Below, piece by piece: positions 26,527-34,090 of a stretch of 64,000 nt of DNA (position 1 is its first letter; each line of letters starts with the position of its first letter). The notes under the pieces were generated by a model. It was not told where the DNA came from and made no database searches. It saw only the letters and a list, made by a program, of their open reading frames with translations. The stretch is from CAVTUU01 sp045804965 (lineage in GTDB: Bacteria; Chloroflexota; Chloroflexia; Thermomicrobiales; UBA6265): positions 1 through 64,000 of the forward strand of contig JBJMMD010000002.1 of the NCBI GenBank assembly GCA_045804965.1, read 5' to 3'. Both the position numbers and the translations under genes were made by a program.

Positions 26527-27945
26527 TTATTGCCGCCAAAAAGACTCGACCGCGCCCATGCCGGTCAAGATGTCACGAAGCCTGAGCATGGCCGTGTAGG
26601 TCGGCAAAATATACGCGGATCCACCCTCAGGCACTGATGCTATAAACGCGTTCAGCGCTTCTTTGAGATCGGTTGCCAGCGGCACAAGCCGGTCCTCAGA
26701 CACGCCTGCGTATTTCAATCGGTTGGCCATGTCGGGACCGCGAATACCGGTGGTGCTGAGCGGCGCGGTTCCATCCGCGAGCAATTCGAAATCGACGTCC
26801 CACAGCCATGAGACGTCCCGTCCGTCAGCGTGGAGGTCATTGACTGCGATGAGCGTCGGCACGGTTAGGCCGTCGGTCGCCATGGTCAGCATTCGGATAA
26901 CTTCGTTGAAACCGACCGGGTTTTTGACCAAGGCTATAGTAAGCCGGCGACCCTTCACTTCGACGCGCTCGATCCGGCCGAACGCCGCTCGGAAGTTGGC
27001 AAGCGCACGGGTGATCGTTTCCGTATTGATCCCCGCCGACCTCGCAACGGCGACGGCCGCGACCGTGTTGTACGCGTTGTACAAACCGGGAACGCCGATC
27101 TCGACGCGTAACGTCTCATCCTGACCGCTCGCGACCAAGACTTGGAGCGCATCAACTCCCTGGAGTTCAATGTCGCGGCCGGCGAAGTCGAGCCGCGGAC
27201 GATGTGCTCCGCAGGAGGGGCATCGCCAATTCCCGAGATGGGAGACATAAAGCGCCTCGTAGTCGAGATCGGCGCCGCATCGTTTACAGGTCGCCGAATC
27301 GGCGGCGTGGGGCAGCGCCTGTAAGCGATACCGTTGCTCATCGAGGCCAAAGCTGACGCGCCGTGGGGTCATTCCCTCCGTGAGCGTCGCCAAGGAGGGA
27401 TCATCGGCGTTGACTACGACGGTCGCCTCTGCCGACAGCGCTTCGAGTCCGGAACGCCATTTCTTGGCAATCGTGTCGAGCTCGCCGTAACGGTCCAGCT
27501 GATCGCGAAAGAGATTATTGAGCAGCACGATCTTTGGTTTGACCAGACGCACAATCTCGGGAAAGGCCGCCTCGTCCGTTTCAATCACACCGGTCTCACC
27601 ACCGGGATCACCGGAAATCGAGGCGGTGTCCGCGAACGCCGCAGCGACGCCGCGAACGAGATTTGAGCCCGACCGGTTGTGGACGACGCGATTCCCCGCC
27701 AATTCCAGGATGTCTGCGATCATGCGCGAGGTCGTCGTTTTGCCGTTCGTACCGGCGACGACGATCGTGCCTGACGGCAGTCTCTCCGCAATCTTGGCCA
27801 GGATCGCGGGATCGATGCGATCGGCGACCAATCCAGGCGCCGCGGTTCCGCCTCCACGACCCAAGCGCCGGATACCAAACGAGGTCAACTTCGCGGCGGC
27901 AATCGCCGCGCTCAGGCGCGGGTCGAGTCGCTGGGTCCCGGCCAT
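26527..27945 (-). CDS. murT: Lipid II isoglutaminyl synthase, Mur ligase-like subunit MurT
   Basis: 472 residues. Mur ligase P-loop VVAGTNGKTTTSRMIADIL, followed by NRSGSNLVRG. The central domain carries the family's zinc ribbon, CKRCGADLDYEALYVSH and WRCPSCGAHRP. The C-terminal DUF1727 region has TLIAVNDLHADGRDVSWLWD, the MurT hallmark. With GatD it forms D-isoglutamine in the peptidoglycan stem using ATP. It starts 13 bases after mreC and is part of the mreB-mreC-murT-gatD series, which links wall amidation to cell shape genes. Confidence 0.94.
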   Translation of the reverse strand: MAGTQRLDPRLSAAIAAAKLTSFGIRRLGRGGGTAAPGLVADRIDPAILAKIAERLPSGTIVVAGTNGKTTTSRMIADILELAGNRVVHNRSGSNLVRGVAAAFADTASISGDPGGETGVIETDEAAFPEIVRLVKPKIVLLNNLFRDQLDRYGELDTIAKKWRSGLEALSAEATVVVNADDPSLATLTEGMTPRRVSFGLDEQRYRLQALPHAADSATCKRCGADLDYEALYVSHLGNWRCPSCGAHRPRLDFAGRDIELQGVDALQVLVASGQDETLRVEIGVPGLYNAYNTVAAVAVARSAGINTETITRALANFRAAFGRIERVEVKGRRLTIALVKNPVGFNEVIRMLTMATDGLTVPTLIAVNDLHADGRDVSWLWDVDFELLADGTAPLSTTGIRGPDMANRLKYAGVSEDRLVPLATDLKEALNAFIASVPEGGSAYILPTYTAMLRLRDILTGMGAVESFWRQ

Positions 27946-27958
27946 TGGTCAAGCAATC

Positions 27959-28777
27959 CTATGCATCTTGGCCGTTGAGGATAATCGCCACGACTTTCAA
28001 GTTGTCGAAGTCGGCTACCGGCAGGATTTTGATCGTCAGGGAATCAGTCTGATTGTCGAGTGTCGGCTCACCGTCGACCTTGCCGATAACCAAGCCGCCC
28101 GGTACTTTCGCAGTCTTGACGTCGGAAGAGGATGCGGTCACGACCACCTCCTGATCCTTCGGTTTGGCATCGCGGTCAATATGGCGCATTTCCATCCGGC
28201 CTTGTTTTTGCCACATGCCGTAGGCGATGCCATCTGAGCCGGTGTCGATCAGTTTCGCGCCAACTCTGAACGACATGTCGATCGCGAGCGTTACCCGCGC
28301 CGAATGTTCTTCGACCGACGTAACTTGGCCAATGAAGTAGCTGGGATCGGTCACCGCCATGCCGACCTGAATGCCATCTTTCGAGCCCTTGTCGATGGTG
28401 ATGAATTTCTCCAAGCTCGACGGGTCGGGATTGATCACCCTGGCCGAAAGCAACTGCCACTCTGGATGTTCTTGTTGCACATCGAGCTGATCTTGGAGCT
28501 GTTTGACTTCGGCGGCTTGGGCTTTAAGGTTCGCATTTTCGGCGAGGAGCGCGTCCCGCTCCTTCTTGGTTCGCTCGAGCTCCTTCGCCATCTCGGAGTC
28601 GCTCTGCCCTCGTGACCCGAGCTTGTTGAAAGCGTCGGTCACCGGCACGAGGGAATCATGCAAACCGGACTTGAGCGGATCGAGGGTGCGGTTGTTGTCG
28701 AGGCTAATGAAGGTGAAGCTCAACACCACGAAGAGGACGACCAGCATGACTGTTTGCCGGGCACTCAACGTGGTCAT
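27959..28777 (-). CDS. mreC: Rod shape-determining protein MreC
   Basis: 272 residues. One N-terminal membrane helix (VMLVVLFVVLSFTFISL), a coiled coil at about residues 60-100, then the two beta domains of MreC: SARVINPDPSSLEKFITIDK, GSKDGIQVGMAV, GYFIGQV-like SYFIGQVTSVEEHSARV and a C-terminal VPGGLVIGKV. MreC sits outside the membrane and scaffolds wall synthesis with MreB. There is no mreD after it; murT follows instead at 13 bases. Confidence 0.92.
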   Translation of the reverse strand: MTTLSARQTVMLVVLFVVLSFTFISLDNNRTLDPLKSGLHDSLVPVTDAFNKLGSRGQSDSEMAKELERTKKERDALLAENANLKAQAAEVKQLQDQLDVQQEHPEWQLLSARVINPDPSSLEKFITIDKGSKDGIQVGMAVTDPSYFIGQVTSVEEHSARVTLAIDMSFRVGAKLIDTGSDGIAYGMWQKQGRMEMRHIDRDAKPKDQEVVVTASSSDVKTAKVPGGLVIGKVDGEPTLDNQTDSLTIKILPVADFDNLKVVAIILNGQDA

Positions 28778-28908
28778 CGGACAACCTCACGACGCGGGAC
28801 GAGCACTGGCTTTCGGTATCGATCAGCCCAGACGAACAACACTTCGAGGCGGGCAAAACAGAATAGCACGGCGCACGGAGCGAACACGACTTCGATCGTC
28901 CGCGCGGT

Positions 28909-29967
28909 CTATCCCGCGCGGCGCAATTCCTGGCCGCTGGCGAGCGCACGCTGATACAAATGGAGCGCTTCGGCGACGCGCCCGGTTCCGCGCGCGACGC
29001 AGGTCAACGGATCTTCGGCGCGGTAGACCGGCATCTTGAGCTCGTTCTGAAGTCGGCGGTCGATGCCGAGCAGCAGCGCGCCGCCGCCGGCAAGCGTAAT
29101 TCCTTGCTCCATGATGTCGGCCACCAACTCGGGCGGCGTTTCCTCGATCGCGGTTTTCACTAATTCGACGATCGTATTGACCGGACCGGAAATAGCATCG
29201 CGCAATTCGACCGAGCTGATCTCAACCGACTTTGGCAGACCGGTCAGCAGGTCGCGGCCGCGAAGAGTGACCCGAATTTCTTCTTCGAGCGGATAGGCGG
29301 ACCCGGCCGCAATTTTCGCATTTTCCGCCGTGCGCTCGCCGATAACGAGGTTGTGGTCGCGCCGGGCGTACTGAATGATGGAATCGTCGATTTCATCGCC
29401 GGCAACGCGGATCGAGTGATTGACGACGATCCCGCCGAGTGAAATCACGGCGACCTCGGTCGTGCCGCCGCCAATGTCGACGATCATGCTGCCGACCGGT
29501 TCGTTGATCGGGAGCCCGGCGCCAATCGCTGCCGCCATCGGCTCCTCGATGGTATACGCCTCACGCGCGCCCGCGGAAAGCGCGGCATCTTTCGCCGCTC
29601 GCTTCTCGACTTCGGTCACGCCGCTCGGGATACCGATCACGACTCTGGGATGAGGCGCCATCAGACGTTGGAGGTGCACCTTGCGAATGAAGTAGTGAAG
29701 CATCATTTCGACAGTGTCGAAGTCCGCGATCACCCCGTCCTTCAACGGTCGGACAGCGATGATGCTTTCCGGCGTCTTGCCGACCATCGCTTTGCCTTCG
29801 ACACCGACCGCGAGCGCGCGCTTGGTTTTGGTATCGATAGCTACGACCGACGGCTCTGAGATCACGATCCCCTTGCCGCGGACGTAAACAAGCGTGTTGG
29901 CCGTGCCAAGATCGATGCCTAAGTCCCGGCTAAAAAAGCCAAACAGGGCGGAAAGAGGGCGAATCAA
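28909..29967 (-). CDS. mreB: Actin-like cell-shape protein MreB
   Basis: 352 residues. Phosphate 1 loop DLGIDLGTANTLVYVRGKG, GEGKAM-like GVEGKAMVGKTP, IRPLKDGVIADFD, EEPMAAAIGAGLPI, and phosphate 2 DIGGGTTEVAVISLGG. MreB filaments under the membrane direct lateral wall growth. The start is read as TTG at 29967 because GGAGGT lies eight bases before it and the N terminus fits the family. An extended -10 element lies about 150 bases upstream. First gene of the wall cluster. Confidence 0.95.
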   Translation of the reverse strand: MIRPLSALFGFFSRDLGIDLGTANTLVYVRGKGIVISEPSVVAIDTKTKRALAVGVEGKAMVGKTPESIIAVRPLKDGVIADFDTVEMMLHYFIRKVHLQRLMAPHPRVVIGIPSGVTEVEKRAAKDAALSAGAREAYTIEEPMAAAIGAGLPINEPVGSMIVDIGGGTTEVAVISLGGIVVNHSIRVAGDEIDDSIIQYARRDHNLVIGERTAENAKIAAGSAYPLEEEIRVTLRGRDLLTGLPKSVEISSVELRDAISGPVNTIVELVKTAIEETPPELVADIMEQGITLAGGGALLLGIDRRLQNELKMPVYRAEDPLTCVARGTGRVAEALHLYQRALASGQELRRAG

Positions 29968-30118
29968 CCTCGAGGACCTCCACAGTGGCTCGGGGCATAT
30001 CCCCTACGGCCACGCGCCGGCGCAGATGCAAGGCCACACGCAAACCCTTGAAACGTCACCCCGCGAGGAGGCAGGGCACGACGGCGCACGCTTGATTTCG
30101 TGTCCGGCAGTCCGCGGG

Positions 30119-30127
30119 AGTATAGCA
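30119..30127 (-). promoter_or_regulatory. Candidate extended -10 promoter for mreB
   Basis: Minus strand reads TGCTATACT. Transcription would start near 30112 and read mreB, mreC, murT and gatD with a leader of about 145 bases. Confidence 0.45.
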
Positions 30128-30188
30128 CAGGCAGCCCGTTCTCCAGGCGGTCAAAACCACCCGAACATTTTCGCGTCCGAGGCGAATC

Positions 30189-30449
30189 CTAGGTCCGGCG
30201 GCTGATCGCGTTGAGAACTATGAGCAGGACCAGCGATCCGAGGATCGCAACGACGAAACTGCCAAGATCGAAGAAGTCGAAGTCCCAACTGTTGCCTGAG
30301 ATCAGCTTGTAAATTCCACCGCCAATTGCCGCTCCGGCGATCCCGACGATGATGTTTGTGAGGCATCCCTGCTGAGACGCATTGCCGGCGAGCTTTGCCG
30401 CGATCCAGCCGGCGATGGCCCCGAACACGATCCAGGCCAAGACGCCCAT
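30189..30449 (-). CDS. GlsB/YeaQ/YmgE-type small membrane protein
   Basis: 86 residues from the ATG at 30449, with GGGAGG just upstream. Three hydrophobic helices with the family's glycine-rich sequences: VLAWIVFGAIAGWIAAKL, CLTNIIVGIAGAAIGGGIY and SFVVAILGSLVLLIVLNAI. The family is called transglycosylase-associated or stress-response protein; its biochemical role is unknown. It precedes mreB on the same strand but has a 220-base gap containing the mreB promoter candidate. Confidence 0.9.
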   Translation of the reverse strand: MGVLAWIVFGAIAGWIAAKLAGNASQQGCLTNIIVGIAGAAIGGGIYKLISGNSWDFDFFDLGSFVVAILGSLVLLIVLNAISRRT

Positions 30450-31021
30450 GCCGCCCTCCCGTTCAAATCGCGGTAGCGGTAAGTGTATCAGCGCCCCGTG
30501 CAACCGACCGTCGTCCCGGCCCTACTGCCCTCGTTTTCTGCCGTTCGCGCTCGTGCTTACCTTCAGATCCGCCTCTTATGAGCGGGCGGTACCTTACTCC
30601 GTCTTCCTGTGCGCGTTCCCACTTTCATCCTCCGCGCTCCCCACAGACGTCCAGCGCTCCCGACCCCAGCCCTCTGAGCGTCCCAAGTCCGCGATATGAG
30701 CGCCTAACCCCGTCATTCTGAGCGAACGCGAAGAATCTCTGCCTGCCCAAAGCCGTCTTCACCAGCGTCAATTGTCTCGGCGAGCACGACAGTAGGTGGA
30801 TACCCGACGTGCGTTCGAAACTCCGGCACCCAATCGTCCTAGGCCCGAAAGGAAATAGTACTTCCGAATCTGGTCTGTCAGTCCTAGGACCTTCAGACTG
30901 TCCTCAGTACAAAGTGACCTGAACCGTTGGGACACAACTCAGCCAATCGACAGCCGGCGAACTCCGCCCGCCGGTATGCGATTTTGTTGTGTCCGAGACT
31001 CGAACGCTCAAAGGAAAATCC
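30450..31021. other. Intergenic region with a dispersed repeat copy
   Basis: About 570 bases between divergent genes. It holds a C-rich stretch at 30500-30680 and hairpin repeat copy 2 (30711-30790). Near 30837-30890 the sequence GTCCTAGG occurs twice about 50 bases apart. I see no gene; AAAGGAAAATCC before 31022 is the ribosome binding site of the first subtilisin. Confidence 0.5.
30711..30790. repeat. Dispersed hairpin repeat, copy 2
   Basis: Begins CGTCATTCTGAGCGAACGCG followed by AAGAATCT, nearly identical to copy 1 in its first 30 bases; the second half (to GAGCACGAC) has diverged. Confidence 0.65.
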
Positions 31022-33331
31022 ATGACCAAGCACTGGCTGATGACCCGCGCAGCCATCGCGTCGATGATCTTGCTGAGCCTCACCCCAATCGCTTCCCACA
31101 TCCGGACCGCCGCTGCCGAACCGCTCGCCCTCCCTCAACCCAGCGGCGACTTCGAGACTGCCGGCGTGATCGCCGACAGTTACATCATCGTTCTCAGCGA
31201 CGATACATTCGGTGCGGCTTCGGTTAGCGACGTCACGCAGTTCTCGATCGACGTCCACGTCACTCACCAGTACGGGAACGCGCTTCACGGGTTTTCGGCA
31301 ACGATGACGGCAGGGGAGGCTGAGCAGCTTCGGAACGACCCGCGCGTGGTTGCCGTGGAGCCCGACCGCAAGATTTACCAACTGGGAGCCATCTACGATC
31401 ATAGTCTCGATCGCATCAACGCCGAGCTCAATCCCGTCACCCACATCGACGGAGTCGACTCGCCGCGAGTGAACGTCGACGTCGCCATCATTGACGGCGG
31501 CGTCGGGCCAAGCTCGATGATCGACATCGAGGGAGGCAAGAACTGCACGACCACCAAAAATTACTACGACGATAATGGGCACGGCACGTTTGCGGCCGGG
31601 CTAGTCGCGGGTTTCGACAACTCGAAGGGTCAGCCCGGTGTTGTGCCTGGCGCCCGCATTTGGTCGGTCAAGGTCATGTCCGGCGAAGAAGGAACCTGGT
31701 CAGACTTCATCTGCGGAGTCGATTGGGTGACTTCGATGGCGGGAACTATCGAAGTGGCCAACATCAGCCTGGGCGGGCCATATCCGCATAACGAGCAAAA
31801 CTGCGAAAGTTCTCTCATGCATGCCGCGATCTGTCGTCTCGTGAACGCCGGTGTGACTGTCATCGCTGCGGCCGGAAATGGGGCGACGAATGCCTTTAGC
31901 TCCATCCCCGCTCGCTATGGCGAAGTCATTACCGTCTCCGCGATCGCCGATTCCGACGGCAAACCCGGTGGACTCGGACCGGCGACAGCCTATGGCGCGG
32001 ACGACCATCTCGCGTCGTTCAGCAATGATGGTCTCGCCGTCGACATCGCGGCTCCCGGCGTCAACGTCTGCTCGATCTTGCCCTACTATCCCTATGCAGG
32101 TTGCGGCTGGGGCACCAGCTTCGCTTCGCCGCTCGTCGCGGGCGCGGCTGCCGCGTACATCGCCGAACATGGCCGGGTTGGACCGGCGGCGGTGCGCGCG
32201 GCGTTACTCGCCAACCGCGATCCAGCTCACATCCCCGGCGACACAGACGGAAAGGACGAAGGCGTCCTCAATGCCAGCGGCCGCACTTACGCAACCTTGG
32301 GCCTCTCCCGCACCGCGGCTCATGTTGGCCAATCGCTGACCCTCGCGCTCACTGGGTTCAGACCGTACGATACGGTCACCATCAAGTTCGACACGACTGT
32401 AAAATCCACGGTGAAGGTCAACGCCGCCGGCGATGGTTCGGTAACCTTCAAGGTACCGGCGGCGCCGAAGGGTTCGCACTCGATCACCGCGATCACGCGC
32501 AACTACTTCGTCAAGAAGACTTTGACGATCTCTCCCCGGATCAGGCTTTCCTCTACATTGGGCAGTCCCGGCGCCAGGTTCGATGTCTCCCTCCGTGGGT
32601 TCGCCGCGAAGCAGAAGGTCACCCTCAAGTGGATGAACGGCGATTCAACGCTCGTCCTCGGCTCCGTCATCACGTCCGGCACTGGGAGCGCCAATTTCGA
32701 CATCAATGCGCCATCAGCCTTCAAAGGGGAGCACGCGGTGATCGCGGTCCCATCCTCGGGCGGCTCGGTCACCACCTTCTTCACGATCAGACCGAGCGTC
32801 CGGCTCTCGAGTATTTCCGGCGCCTCTGGCTCAAGCGCTTCCTTAACATTGAAAGGATTCGCGAGCTACGAATCGGTCAGGGTCTACCTCGTCACGGGCA
32901 CGTCAAAGAAGCTCCTACGCACGAAGACCGTCTCCGCTTTGGGTAGCGCCACATCCATCGTCACGATTCCAGTCACCACTGAACTCGGTTCTCACCCGAT
33001 CTTCGTCGAAGGTTCGCTCGGCACCAGCATGACGTCGGCCTTCACCGTGTCCTCACTCGGCGAAGCCGCTGTGACGTCGCCGTCACCAACCGCGACCACC
33101 TCCGCAACACCGTCGGCATCACCTGCGTTCACCGCGACACCAACCGCCGCACCGACGGAAGCCGCAACCGCGATCCCAACCGAAACCTCTACCGCGGAAT
33201 CAACCGCGACGCCGTCGAGTGAGCCGACCGAAACTCCAACCGCGATTCCGGCAGAAACGGCGACACCCGAACCGACCGTCGTTCCCACGGACACGCCCGC
33301 GATCGAGGATACCGCCACGCCGAACTCCTAG
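31022..33331 (+). CDS. Secreted subtilisin-like serine protease 1 (S8)
   Basis: 769 residues from the ATG at 31022 (AAAGGAAAA before it). Signal peptide at 1-33. An I9-type propeptide follows (SYIIVLSDD to DPRVVAVEPDRKIY). The S8 domain has Asp158 (AIIDGGVG), His187 (NGHGTFAAGLVAG), AAGNGATN for the oxyanion hole and Ser366 (GTSFASPLVAGAA). After it come three Ig-like beta repeats of 80-95 residues (RIRLSSTLGSPGARF; VRLSSISGASGSS) and a Thr/Pro/Ala-rich tail of about 85 residues with no anchor. The Asp motif reads DGG instead of the usual D(S/T)G. First of three paralogues in this cluster. Confidence 0.92.
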   Translation: MTKHWLMTRAAIASMILLSLTPIASHIRTAAAEPLALPQPSGDFETAGVIADSYIIVLSDDTFGAASVSDVTQFSIDVHVTHQYGNALHGFSATMTAGEAEQLRNDPRVVAVEPDRKIYQLGAIYDHSLDRINAELNPVTHIDGVDSPRVNVDVAIIDGGVGPSSMIDIEGGKNCTTTKNYYDDNGHGTFAAGLVAGFDNSKGQPGVVPGARIWSVKVMSGEEGTWSDFICGVDWVTSMAGTIEVANISLGGPYPHNEQNCESSLMHAAICRLVNAGVTVIAAAGNGATNAFSSIPARYGEVITVSAIADSDGKPGGLGPATAYGADDHLASFSNDGLAVDIAAPGVNVCSILPYYPYAGCGWGTSFASPLVAGAAAAYIAEHGRVGPAAVRAALLANRDPAHIPGDTDGKDEGVLNASGRTYATLGLSRTAAHVGQSLTLALTGFRPYDTVTIKFDTTVKSTVKVNAAGDGSVTFKVPAAPKGSHSITAITRNYFVKKTLTISPRIRLSSTLGSPGARFDVSLRGFAAKQKVTLKWMNGDSTLVLGSVITSGTGSANFDINAPSAFKGEHAVIAVPSSGGSVTTFFTIRPSVRLSSISGASGSSASLTLKGFASYESVRVYLVTGTSKKLLRTKTVSALGSATSIVTIPVTTELGSHPIFVEGSLGTSMTSAFTVSSLGEAAVTSPSPTATTSATPSASPAFTATPTAAPTEAATAIPTETSTAESTATPSSEPTETPTAIPAETATPEPTVVPTDTPAIEDTATPNS

Positions 33332-33404
33332 ATGCCGCCCTTCGGCGCCGGAGTTCAACACACTGGTAGTCGGGGCGCACGGCGTCCGCCCCTAGTTCTC
33401 AACG

Positions 33405-33417
33405 TATACTCGCCGCA
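33405..33417 (+). promoter_or_regulatory. Candidate leaderless promoter of the gene at 33417
   Basis: A TATACT hexamer at 33405-33410 ends six bases before the ATG at 33417, so transcription would begin at or next to the start codon. No ribosome binding site precedes the ATG, in keeping with a leaderless mRNA. Confidence 0.4.
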
Positions 33418-33884
33418 TGAGCAACGGTCGCACTGCCGAAAATGACATTCGAGATGACTTCGGCCCCCTTCCCGAAACGCCGCATGAGCTTCCCTACGAT
33501 CGGGCGAAGATCGACGATCTGCTGACTCGGGTGAAGGATGGGGCGAAGATCAACCTGCTCGACGAACTCTTGGCAGCGGTGGATTGGCGACGGACATTTG
33601 TCGATGCCGAAGGCAATCCGGTGACGCTGGAAGATATCAGCCGTCTTCACGCCTATTACCACGAAAAGTTTTCCGATCTGGGACCGATTTATCTAGCCGA
33701 TCTCCTCTCCACGGAGTTCATGACCGAGCAACGGGCGCGGGGAGACATCGTCTTTTCCGAACGGCTCACCGAGCTTGGCCGCAACGATCCCACCCTCTGG
33801 CAAGAGATCCGCCAGTTCTTTCGACGCAAGGAATTCGCGACCGCAATGTTAGTCATGGCCGACCAGGGCAAGTCGCTGAAATAA
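33417..33884 (+). CDS. Conserved-looking protein of unknown function inside the protease cluster
   Basis: 155 residues, no signal peptide or membrane helix, acidic and mostly helical by eye (RAKIDDLLTRVKDGAKINLL; LWQEIRQFFRRKEFATAMLV). I recognise no domain. It begins about 85 bases after protease 1 and ends about 200 bases before protease 2, on the same strand. A cytoplasmic protein between secreted proteases could be regulatory, but nothing in the sequence proves it. A TATACT box sits directly before the ATG. Confidence 0.7.
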   Translation: MSNGRTAENDIRDDFGPLPETPHELPYDRAKIDDLLTRVKDGAKINLLDELLAAVDWRRTFVDAEGNPVTLEDISRLHAYYHEKFSDLGPIYLADLLSTEFMTEQRARGDIVFSERLTELGRNDPTLWQEIRQFFRRKEFATAMLVMADQGKSLK

Positions 33885-34090
33885 CATTCCGCCCGCCACC
33901 TAGCGTCATAGGGCTACCCAGAAATAGGACTAATGCCGGTCGCCCAGACATGCTCCCTATGGCAAACTGATGGCGACATTCCCAATCGTTGATGGGATGA
34001 GGCGCAGAAAACCGCCTGCCGCTGGCGCGGGATGACCGTCGGGCTTGCTCGCGGAATGGTGCTGTTCGACTTTGGCGTGAGGTCAAACGA

